A stretch of DNA of 64,000 bases from Velamenicoccus sp964471325 (GTDB lineage Bacteria; Omnitrophota; Gorgyraeia; Velamenicoccales; Velamenicoccaceae): positions 52,551 through 116,550 of the forward strand of contig CAYYFL010000005.1 of NCBI GenBank assembly GCA_964471325.1. Direction: 5' to 3'. This document shows, piece after piece, positions 24,890 through 31,580 of the stretch; the stretch's first letter is position 1; each line of letters begins with the position of its first letter. The notes below the pieces were generated by a model. The model searched no databases. It saw only the letters and a list, made by a program, of their open reading frames with translations, and was not told where the DNA came from. A program made the position numbers and the translations under genes.

Positions 24890-25050
24890 TTTGCCCCGCA
24901 CCCAGAATGCCCCCACTTGTAAAGGTGGCGCTAAATGGGCGTTCGGGCGGGATTTCGTCCCCACGGCGGAATCCCGAAAACAAAAAGGGCCACGGCTCGC
25001 CCGGCTGCTTATCGAAGACAAGCGATCGGGCAGGCCGGGGGGCTCCACGA
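24890..25050 (+). repeat. Dispersed palindromic repeat, family B, copy 2
   Basis: It opens with TTTTGCCCCGCACCCAGAA and contains GGGCGGGATTTCG facing GGCGGAATCCCG, which can pair. AAAAAGGGCCACGGC and a terminal GGGGCTCCA follow. The second half matches 16370-16450. It ends about 10 nt before the next gene, and its right part is in frame with that gene, which can mislead start prediction. Confidence 0.6.
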
Positions 25051-25057
25051 GGTGTCT

Positions 25058-25699
25058 ATGAAACCATTGGGGAAGAGGTATTTTTTGACGGGTCTTCTGG
25101 TTGTCCTGCCGACCCTGGCGACGATCTATCTTTTTGTCTCGCTCTTTTTGTTCTTCGACAATATCCTCGGCCGCTATATCTCCAAGCTGACGGAGGCGTA
25201 TCTGGGGTTTTCCATCCCCGGCCTGGGCCTGTTGGTGTTTCTCCTGATCGTCTTTTTGACGGGGGCGCTGGCGACGAACCTTATCGGTCGGCGCCTGATC
25301 GGTTTCTTTGAGAGGCTGTGGTTGAAATTCCCATTCATCAAAAGCATCTACCCCGCCCTTAAACAGATCGCTCAGTTTTTGTTTTCTCACAGGTTCCGCG
25401 GAGGCCTTCAGCGCGTGGCGCTCGTCGAATGGCCCCGCAAGGGCATGCATATCCTGTGTTTCGTGACGAATCAGACCGGGCCTGATCTCGGAGAGAAGCT
25501 TGGCAGGGAAGAGTATTGTAACGTCCTTATACCGTCGGTGCCGAATCCTGTGACGGGATTTTACGTGATTGTGCCCAAAAGAGAGCTGATCTTTTTGGAT
25601 TTGAGCATCGAGGATGCCATGAAGCTGGTCATTTCCGGGGGCGTTCTGAATCCCGGGGATCTGTCGCGGTACGAAGTCTCTTCAGAAGGCGAGCTGTGA
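25058..25699 (+). CDS. DUF502-family membrane protein
   Basis: The 213-residue protein starts K-R-Y-F-L-T-G-L-L-V-V-L-P, then has two membrane segments (about 10-35 and 50-75). G-R-R-L-I-G-F-F-E and I-K-S-I-Y-P-A-L-K-Q follow, and the C-terminal soluble part contains P-S-V-P-N-P-V-T-G-F-Y and a helix ending I-S-G-G-V-L. These are the conserved blocks of DUF502, a widespread family of unknown function. The start is at 25058, because sequence upstream is the family B repeat. A GC hairpin (GGCGCC ... GGCGCC) sits just after the stop. Confidence 0.88.
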   Translation: MKPLGKRYFLTGLLVVLPTLATIYLFVSLFLFFDNILGRYISKLTEAYLGFSIPGLGLLVFLLIVFLTGALATNLIGRRLIGFFERLWLKFPFIKSIYPALKQIAQFLFSHRFRGGLQRVALVEWPRKGMHILCFVTNQTGPDLGEKLGREEYCNVLIPSVPNPVTGFYVIVPKRELIFLDLSIEDAMKLVISGGVLNPGDLSRYEVSSEGEL

Positions 25700-25727
25700 C
25701 CGGGCGCCGGTAGCGGCGCCATCCTCA

Positions 25728-27956
25728 TTATTCTGCAGAGAGCACGATCCAGCCGTTTATCACCTTGATCACCCATAACAACAGAAGCGTCAGGCCGATG
25801 CCGCAGGTAGGAATAAGAAAAAGCGGGGCGGCGATGGCGCCTATGCAGGCGCCGGCGAGGTCCATGCCGTAGATCCATCCGGCAGCGCGGTCGGGCCTTT
25901 GGTCTGATTCGCGCTGGAGACGGCAGAGGAGCTCATGGATCATGGGCAGTTCGATGCCGACCAGGAGGCCTGCGCAGGCGCTGATGAGGCCGAAGAACGC
26001 CGCGCCCCCGGGGAGCCCGAGCCGGTATTCGAGGGCCCGGATGATGAAAAAGGCGAGCGATACGACGAGCGTTGCCGTCGCGCACTCGACGAGGGCCAGG
26101 CGCTTGAATGACAGGAGCTTTTCCTTGTTGCGCAGGGCGTAGAGTGCGCCGAGGGACGCCCCTGCCATGAAAGAGGCGGTCAAGACCGCCAGCCACTGGA
26201 AGATATACCCCAGGAAGCTTTGGAAAAGGAAGATCACGCTTAACTGGACGCCCATCGCAAAAAATCCGCTGGAGAAGACCGTGAATCCCAAGAGAAGGCC
26301 GCGCCTGCGCGGCTTTTTTGATCCTACGGACCAGGCAAACAAGAAGAGCATGACAGCAAGGAATATCGTCTCAGGCGCGACGTGTCTAAAGCCGCTGAAG
26401 ACCCGCGGCAGTTTTTTGCTGAATTGCGCATAATAGAGCGCCAGGCCGTCGTAGAGGCCGCAGGGCCGCAGGTCGGTGTTGATGCAGGCATTTTTTCTGG
26501 CGGCAACGATGGCTTTTTCGAACCATGCCCGATAGGCCGGATCAAGCCGCAAGGCCAGATAGGCGGGTTCCAGGAGGCTGGCGGTGATACCGAGTTGCCG
26601 CATCCGTTCGGCCATCTGGCCGGGGTTGAAGAGAACAGGTTTTTTTGAGGCGATAAAGATATTGTAGCCGTCGCCGGGGATGATAAAGACGTGCCCGAAG
26701 ACATCCGCGGCCGTGGCCAGAAGCGAGGCGTTGATCGTAGCCAGTTCCCGGCTCAAGGCGGACAACGAACCCCAGGTTTTGAATACAGCCATGCCGTTGT
26801 CGTCAAGGTGGTCTTTGACTTCTTTGAAAAATTCTTTCGTGGCGTAGCGGTTGATGGACAAGGAGGTGGGGAGGCTTGTGTTGACAAAGATGGCGTCGAA
26901 GACGCCCTGTTTCTTCCTCAGGTAGCTGCGGCCGTCAAGCAGCTCGATGAGGAGGCGTTTGTCGGAGAATTCGCTGGCGACGGGTTCGATGCCAAGCGAG
27001 CGAAGAATGCCGATGAGGAGAGGGTCTGTTTCGGCATAGACGATCTGTTTGAACGGATATTTTTCGGCTTCTTTGAGCAGCCCGCCCGCGGCATTGCCTA
27101 AAAAGAAGACGGAAGCCGTGCGGTCTGCGGCAAGCAAGGGCAGGTGGATGAAATCCTGCGTGAAATAATCCTCAGGCACAGGGACGTTGATCAACGGCAG
27201 GCCGTCGTAGTAAACCGTGCTCTGTTCTTCGTTCTGCACGATAGCGATATTGCCGTAGACGGAATTTTCATAGGCGGCCAGATGCCGGCCCTGCCACTGG
27301 AGATCGAGCGTTTTTTCCTGCAATCCTGAGGCATGGACCAGCGCTGTCGCACCGTAACACAATATGAGAAACGAGAGGATCGCCGGTCCTTTCCTGCGTT
27401 TCCCCAAAAACAGCCCGAAGGCGACGGCCGCGGCAGCCACCCAGACAAAAAGGGCGATCTGGATGCTGGTGAATATCCTGATGAGGATAAAACTGAACAG
27501 CCCGCCGGCCGCGAGCGCTCCCGCACACTCCAGCGCATAGACGCGGCCGACAGACCTGACGCTGCGGAATGCCACGCTGAACATGGCTCCGTCGCAAAAA
27601 GACGAGACGGACAGCGCGGCAAAGGAGATGAGGACGATTTGTCCGAGGCTGAGCACTTCGCCGAACGGCACGGACAAGAGGATTTTCGAGGAGCGCACAA
27701 GAATGACGGCGGCGGCGAGTCCCACGCCGGAGAGGAGCTGGAGCGTGGCGAAAAGCGGCTCCGGTTTGCTGATACGCTGCAGATAGGCCGCGACAATACT
27801 GCCCAAGGCGCCGCAAAGGAGCCACGCGCTTAAAATAATGCCGAAGGTCAGCTCATTGCCGTAAAAGACGACAAGGAGCTCGCGCACCAGAAGCGCCTGG
27901 GCGATGACGGCGATGGCGCCGCGAAGAAGAATAGCGAAGGAAAAAAGGCGGTTCAT
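25728..27956 (-). CDS. Membrane-fused spermidine synthase-like protein
   Basis: The 742-residue protein has three parts. The N-terminus (about 1-210) has six or seven membrane helices. The middle (about 225-450) is a Rossmann methyltransferase/aminopropyltransferase-like domain with F-F-L-G-N-A-A-G-G-L-L, Y-A-E-T-D-P and L-D-G-R-S-Y-L. The C-terminus has six or seven more helices. Fused MFS/spermidine synthase-like proteins of this plan are common in environmental bacteria and mostly unstudied. The glycine-rich loop is degenerate compared with true spermidine synthases, so aminopropyl transfer is doubtful. Start chosen at 27956 (M-N-R-L-F-S), since further upstream lies an inverted repeat. 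Confidence 0.75.
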   Translation of the reverse strand: MNRLFSFAILLRGAIAVIAQALLVRELLVVFYGNELTFGIILSAWLLCGALGSIVAAYLQRISKPEPLFATLQLLSGVGLAAAVILVRSSKILLSVPFGEVLSLGQIVLISFAALSVSSFCDGAMFSVAFRSVRSVGRVYALECAGALAAGGLFSFILIRIFTSIQIALFVWVAAAAVAFGLFLGKRRKGPAILSFLILCYGATALVHASGLQEKTLDLQWQGRHLAAYENSVYGNIAIVQNEEQSTVYYDGLPLINVPVPEDYFTQDFIHLPLLAADRTASVFFLGNAAGGLLKEAEKYPFKQIVYAETDPLLIGILRSLGIEPVASEFSDKRLLIELLDGRSYLRKKQGVFDAIFVNTSLPTSLSINRYATKEFFKEVKDHLDDNGMAVFKTWGSLSALSRELATINASLLATAADVFGHVFIIPGDGYNIFIASKKPVLFNPGQMAERMRQLGITASLLEPAYLALRLDPAYRAWFEKAIVAARKNACINTDLRPCGLYDGLALYYAQFSKKLPRVFSGFRHVAPETIFLAVMLFLFAWSVGSKKPRRRGLLLGFTVFSSGFFAMGVQLSVIFLFQSFLGYIFQWLAVLTASFMAGASLGALYALRNKEKLLSFKRLALVECATATLVVSLAFFIIRALEYRLGLPGGAAFFGLISACAGLLVGIELPMIHELLCRLQRESDQRPDRAAGWIYGMDLAGACIGAIAAPLFLIPTCGIGLTLLLLWVIKVINGWIVLSAE

Positions 27957-27998
27957 GTTTGTATGATAACAAGGGGAATGATATTTGACAATAGAGGG

Positions 27999-28080
27999 AA
28001 TCACGGCCGGTCTTTTTGGAGCGAATTGGACCGCAGCGCAAGCGAGGACCAGTTGAGCAAGAGAAAGACCGGCTGTGATT
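27999..28080. repeat. Long inverted repeat in the divergent intergenic region
   Basis: AATCACGGCCGGTCTTT (27999-28015) pairs with AAAGACCGGCTGTGATT (28064-28080), a 17-bp stem with one G-T pair. The 48-nt interior has weaker pairing. It lies between divergently arranged genes, in the leader of the minus-strand membrane protein and upstream of a plus-strand promoter. No poly-T tract follows. Confidence 0.65.
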
Positions 28081-28175
28081 TGGTGAAGCATGTTCTTTGG
28101 CTGTGTTTCATCTCGCTCAAACCTGAATATGAGGAGGTGCCGCAGTCAACTGATTAAAAAAACAGATTTGTCTGG

Positions 28176-28203
28176 TTGACAAAACAGTTTTTAGTTGTAG
28201 AAT
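28176..28203 (+). promoter_or_regulatory. Sigma-70 promoter for the 28-residue basic peptide gene
   Basis: TTGACA at 28176-28181, a 16-nt spacer, then TAGAAT at 28198-28203. This is close to consensus. Transcription would begin near 28210, giving a leader of about 110 nt before the ATG at 28318. Confidence 0.8.
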
Positions 28204-28209
28204 GAAGGG

Positions 28210-28317
28210 CGCGTTGAAAGAAAGAGAGACAAAAAAAGGCAATCATCCCTCGTTCCGGATAAATAGAGACAGGGGCTCGGGATGGTCCGCCGGCAAAACA
28301 AATTTCGAGGGTGAACC
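28210..28317 (+). promoter_or_regulatory. Structured leader with two mutually exclusive pairings, one masking the ribosome-binding site
   Basis: CATCCCTCG (28244-28252) can pair with CGGGATG (28278-28284). Alternatively its CCCTCG (28247-28252) pairs perfectly with CGAGGG (28306-28311), the Shine-Dalgarno of the following peptide. The two pairings share bases, so only one can form at a time. I do not recognise a known riboswitch class. Confidence 0.5.
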
Positions 28318-28404
28318 ATGGGCAAAGGCAGACGTAAAAGACTGGGCAAGTTGAACTGGCGTTCAAAAAAAGCTAACCACGGCCGCAAGCCGAATTTAGG
28401 TTAA
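28318..28404 (+). CDS. 28-residue, highly basic small protein (possible ribosome-associated peptide)
   Basis: The ORF encodes 28 residues with about 11 Lys/Arg. It starts M-G-K-G-R-R-K-R-L-G-K and ends H-G-R-K-P-N-L-G. It has a good ribosome-binding site (GAGGG, six nt spacing) and its own consensus promoter. The start M-G-K-G followed by basic residues and R-x-G-K, and the ending with G-R-K-P, loosely resemble the tiny ribosomal protein bTHX (also about 26 residues). The resemblance is weak and is not an identification. Size and charge fit an rRNA-binding peptide. Directly followed by a palindromic repeat. Confidence 0.6.
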   Translation: MGKGRRKRLGKLNWRSKKANHGRKPNLG

Positions 28405-28407
28405 TGA

Positions 28408-28488
28408 GGTCATCGCTTACGCCTGGCCCTGTAAGGGCGACGTAAATGATCTGGCCGAATTAGTCCGCCGAAGTTTCATGGCGGAATA
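28408..28488 (+). repeat. Palindromic repeat, family D, copy upstream of nrdJ
   Basis: It starts GAGGTCATCGCTTACG, has GTAAGGGCGACGTAAATGAT, then TGGCCGAATTAGTCCGCC and a second hairpin CCGCC/GGCGG. The order and much of the sequence match the copy at 31055-31136 downstream of nrdJ. Confidence 0.7.
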
Positions 28489-28574
28489 AAAAATCTCCTT
28501 CCAAAACAACCGCATTCATCGTCGAGAGCTGTAAAACATGAGGGGAGGGTATCCTCCAGAACATCAAAATATTG

Positions 28575-28643
28575 TGGTATTGGAACAAAAAATACCAATA
28601 TATGGTATTTTCTATTGACAAAGCTCCCAAGCAGCGGTAATCT
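28575..28643 (+). promoter_or_regulatory. nrdJ promoter with upstream palindromic operator candidate
   Basis: TTGACA (28615-28620), exactly 17 nt, then TAATCT (28638-28643). Directly upstream is a perfect 9-bp palindrome, AAAATACCA (28589-28597) and TGGTATTTT (28603-28611), with ATATA between. A third half-site TGGTATTGG sits at 28575-28583. Such sites suggest a dimeric repressor. NrdR is an obvious candidate for an RNR gene, but the odd spacing does not match the classical NrdR box well. Confidence 0.65.
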
Positions 28644-28748
28644 GGAAAAGCACTTTTTAAAAGACCTTACTTCAGTAATCGACAGGATTCAAAAGATAGA
28701 TTTCCACAAATTTCATCCCACCATCTGCAGCGAAAGGAGAGGCGACTC

Positions 28749-31052
28749 ATGGCGCTCAAGCTTTCCGAAAACTCCCTCAAAGTCCTCGAAAAACGCTACC
28801 TTAAAAAAGATGAAAACGGCAAAGTTGTTGAGACCCCGCAGGAGATGTTTACCCGCGTGGCCAAGGCGATCGCGGCCGCCGACCGCCTCTACCGCAAGAC
28901 CGAGGACGACATCGCCGTCCTGGAACACAAATTTTTCACGATGATGGAGAGTCTGGAGTTCATGCCGAACTCCCCGACCCTGATGAACGCGGGCCGCGAC
29001 CTCTCCCAGCTTTCCGCCTGCTTTGTCCTGCCCATTGAAGATTCGATGGACAGCATTTTCGATTCCATCAAGTTTACCGCGCTCATCCACAAGTCGGGCG
29101 GCGGCACGGGGTTTTCTTTTTCGCGCCTGCGGCCGCGTTCTTCGACCGTGCGTTCCACGGGCGGCATCGCCTCCGGCCCTGTTTCTTTCATGAAAGTCTT
29201 TGACGCCGCGACCCAGGCGGTCAAGCAGGGCGGCACGAGGCGCGGCGCCAACATGGGCATCCTGCGCGTGGACCATCCGGACATCATGGATTTCATCGTC
29301 TGCAAGGAGAACGACAAGGAGATCAACAATTTCAACATCTCCGTCGCCGTGACGGAAGATTTCATGCGCAAGGTCACGAAAGACGAGGAATACGACCTCA
29401 TCGACCCCAATACGCACAAGGCCGTCCACCGGCTCAAGGCCAAAGAGGTCTTCGAGCTCATGGTCAAGATGGCCCATAAGAACGGCGAACCCGGCATCAT
29501 CTTTATCGACCGCATCAACAACAACAATCCCACTCCATTATTAGGTAAGATAGAATCCACCAACCCCTGCGGCGAACAGCCGCTCCTGCCGTTCGAGAGC
29601 TGCAACCTCGGCTCCATCAACCTTTACGCGCTCCTCAAAAAGGCCGACGGCAAGTTTGAGTTCGACTGGGACAGGTTGAAAGAGATCATCCACCTGTCCG
29701 TCCACTTCCTGGACAACGTCATCGACGTCAACAAGTATCCGCTTCCCCAGATCGACAAGATGACCAAACAGACCCGCAAGATCGGCCTCGGCATCATGGG
29801 CTGGTCGAGCGCCTTGGCCAAGATGATGATCCCGTATGATTCCGACGAGGCCATTGCCCTCGCGGAAAAGGTCATGTCTTTCATCCAGGCCGAGGCCCGC
29901 AAGGAGTCTTTGGACCTGGCGCGCGCGAGGGGCACCTTCCCGGCGTATAAGGGCAGTATTTTTGAGGCCAGCAACCTGCGCCTGCGCAACGCGACGCTCA
30001 CCACCATCGCGCCCACAGGCACGATCTCCATCATCGCCGGGCCGTGCTCTTCCGGCATCGAGCCGATGTTCGCGCTCTGTTACCAGCGCGCCAACGTCCT
30101 GGACAACGCCAGGATGATCGAGGTCGAGCCCGCGTTCAAGGACGTGATGGAAGAAAAGGGGCTTTATACGCGCAAGCTCATGGAAAAGATAGCCGAGAAG
30201 GGCTCTGTCCAGGAGATGAAGGAGGTCCCGGAGGATATCCGCCGCGCGTTCGTGACGTCTCATGACATCGCGCCCGAATGGCACATCAAGATGCAGGCGG
30301 TCTTCCAGAAATTCACGGACAATGCGGTCTCCAAGACCATCAATTTCCATGAGGATGCCACGATCGACGACGTGCGCAAGGCTTACATGCTCGCCTACGA
30401 GATGGGCTGCAAAGGCCTGACCATCTACCGCGACAAGAGCCGTTCCGAGCAGGTCTTGAGCGTCGGCACAAAAGATACGAAGAAAGAAAAACAGATCGCC
30501 GAGGGCAAGATCGGCCCCAGGCCCAGGCCGGAGGTCGTCATGGGAACGACGACCAAGGTCTCGACCGGATGCGGTAACCTGTACGTCACCATCAATACCG
30601 ATGAGAATAGCAAGCCTTTCGAAGTCTTTATGTCGATGGGTAAGGCAGGCGGATGCGCGGCCTCCCAGCTGGAAGCCATCGGTCGGTTGGTGTCTTTGGC
30701 GCTGCGTTCCAGCGTTGACGTCAAGGTCATCATCGAACAGCTCCGCTCCATCCGCTGCCCGTCCCCATCATGGGAAAAGGGCTGCCGCATCTTTTCGTGC
30801 GCGGACGCCATCGCCCGCGTCATCGAACGACGCCTGGTCAACGACAAGATAGAGACCAAGGCCGAAGCCAAGGTCGCTGCCGCCATTGACCAGATGAGCG
30901 AAGAGCTCTACAGCCAGGTCTCCAAGAGCGAAGAGCAGCTGGAAAAGCACATCACGGGCAACATCGTCGGCGTCTGCCCCGATTGCGGCGGTGTTGTGAG
31001 GCACGAAGAAGGCTGCGTAAAGTGCTCGGCGTGCGGATATACGAAATGCTAA
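28749..31052 (+). CDS. nrdJ: Class II (adenosylcobalamin-dependent) ribonucleotide reductase
   Basis: The 767-residue enzyme makes deoxyribonucleotides using a B12-derived radical, without oxygen. N-P-C-G-E at residues 272-276 carries the thiyl-radical Cys274 with its Asn and Glu. The redox pair cysteines are in L-S-A-C-F-V-L and E-S-C-N-L-G-S-I-N. P-T-G-T-I-S-I-I-A-G and a TSCPD-like module follow, and the C-terminal tail has two Cys-x2-Cys pairs (V-C-P-D-C-G-G and V-K-C-S-A-C-G-Y-T-K-C). No N-terminal ATP-cone is visible. AAGGAG lies nine nt upstream. Flanked on both sides by family D repeats and preceded by its own promoter. Confidence 0.96.
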   Translation: MALKLSENSLKVLEKRYLKKDENGKVVETPQEMFTRVAKAIAAADRLYRKTEDDIAVLEHKFFTMMESLEFMPNSPTLMNAGRDLSQLSACFVLPIEDSMDSIFDSIKFTALIHKSGGGTGFSFSRLRPRSSTVRSTGGIASGPVSFMKVFDAATQAVKQGGTRRGANMGILRVDHPDIMDFIVCKENDKEINNFNISVAVTEDFMRKVTKDEEYDLIDPNTHKAVHRLKAKEVFELMVKMAHKNGEPGIIFIDRINNNNPTPLLGKIESTNPCGEQPLLPFESCNLGSINLYALLKKADGKFEFDWDRLKEIIHLSVHFLDNVIDVNKYPLPQIDKMTKQTRKIGLGIMGWSSALAKMMIPYDSDEAIALAEKVMSFIQAEARKESLDLARARGTFPAYKGSIFEASNLRLRNATLTTIAPTGTISIIAGPCSSGIEPMFALCYQRANVLDNARMIEVEPAFKDVMEEKGLYTRKLMEKIAEKGSVQEMKEVPEDIRRAFVTSHDIAPEWHIKMQAVFQKFTDNAVSKTINFHEDATIDDVRKAYMLAYEMGCKGLTIYRDKSRSEQVLSVGTKDTKKEKQIAEGKIGPRPRPEVVMGTTTKVSTGCGNLYVTINTDENSKPFEVFMSMGKAGGCAASQLEAIGRLVSLALRSSVDVKVIIEQLRSIRCPSPSWEKGCRIFSCADAIARVIERRLVNDKIETKAEAKVAAAIDQMSEELYSQVSKSEEQLEKHITGNIVGVCPDCGGVVRHEEGCVKCSACGYTKC

Positions 31053-31054
31053 AG

Positions 31055-31136
31055 AGGCCATCATTTACGGAAGCCCTGCAAGGGCGACGTAAATGATTTG
31101 GCCGAATTAGTCCGCCGACGCAGTAGTGGCGGATTG
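31055..31136 (+). repeat. Palindromic repeat, family D, copy downstream of nrdJ
   Basis: Hairpin 1: ATCATTTACG (31060-31069) pairs with CGTAAATGAT (31088-31097), with an inner GCCCT/AGGGC stem. Hairpin 2: TCCGCC (31111-31116) pairs with GGCGGA (31128-31133) around the 11-nt loop GACGCAGTAGT. It is nearly identical to 28408-28488. Confidence 0.75.
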
Positions 31137-31197
31137 AGAAGTTGACAACTTAACCCGGATTTTTTATGGAATCCGACCCTGACTAACGAATTCAAAA

Positions 31198-31225
31198 AAC
31201 GCCCTGATAAAATCAGGGCGTTTTT
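31198..31225 (+). terminator. Rho-independent terminator after nrdJ
   Basis: ACGCCCTGAT pairs perfectly with ATCAGGGCGT around AAA and is followed by a T-run; an A-run precedes it, so it could work in both directions. It lies about 145 nt after the nrdJ stop. Confidence 0.92.
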
Positions 31226-31235
31226 ATTTTCGTGA

Positions 31236-31312
31236 GGCCATAACTTACGCGAGTGAAACGAGCGTAAGTTATCCGGCCGAACGAACCCGCCGAAGCAGTA
31301 GTGGCGGGTGGA
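31236..31312 (+). repeat. Palindromic repeat, family D, third copy
   Basis: Hairpin 1: ATAACTTACGC (31240-31250) pairs perfectly with GCGTAAGTTAT (31262-31272). Hairpin 2: ACCCGCC (31285-31291) pairs with GGCGGGT (31303-31309) around the 11-nt loop GAAGCAGTAGT. Both stems differ in sequence from the copy at 31055 but remain paired. Confidence 0.75.
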
Positions 31313-31580
31313 TCAAAAAAGCTTAATTCGACTCGGGTTGCAAATATCTTCGTGCCTCTGGGGAGAGATGGTTTAAGCGGAATCGTCCTCCACTGAAACG
31401 TCGTCGGACGTCCGCCGACGTGGTGGTGGCGGACGCTTCACTTCGTTGCGCTCAAATCTGTATGGGCGGGGACAGTTTAGACAGAACGTGTCGTCGTATA
31501 AGAGGTTAGCTAGACACGATCCAAAGGATTTAGAATGATAGCAATAGTCTGTTTTGAGTTGTTAAATTGGGAGGCATTCT
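31313..31580 (+). other. Intergenic region before the PIN-like gene, with a family D hairpin
   Basis: No gene is supported here. CGTCCGCC (31409-31416) pairs with GGCGGACG (31428-31435) around the 11-nt loop GACGTGGTGGT, a stand-alone copy of hairpin 2 of family D. From about 31500 the composition turns AT-rich. TAGAAT near 31531 could be a -10 box, but no convincing -35 is seen. GGGAGG lies just before the next start. Confidence 0.5.

Noticed and set aside
24935..25057. Extended N-terminus for the DUF502 gene
   Set aside because: The extra codons fall in the family B repeat and do not match the family start.
27985..28013. TTGACA on the + strand inside the divergent intergenic region
   Set aside because: No -10-like hexamer lies 16-18 nt downstream and it falls in the inverted repeat.
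31142..31170. TTGACA, 17 nt, TATGGA promoter-like pair just before the nrdJ terminator
   Set aside because: A transcript from here would end within about 50 nt at the terminator, with no ORF; likely chance.
31320..31400. Possible tRNA-like fragment after nrdJ
   Set aside because: GGTTGCAAATATC resembles a T-loop at best; no acceptor stem or anticodon arm can be built.
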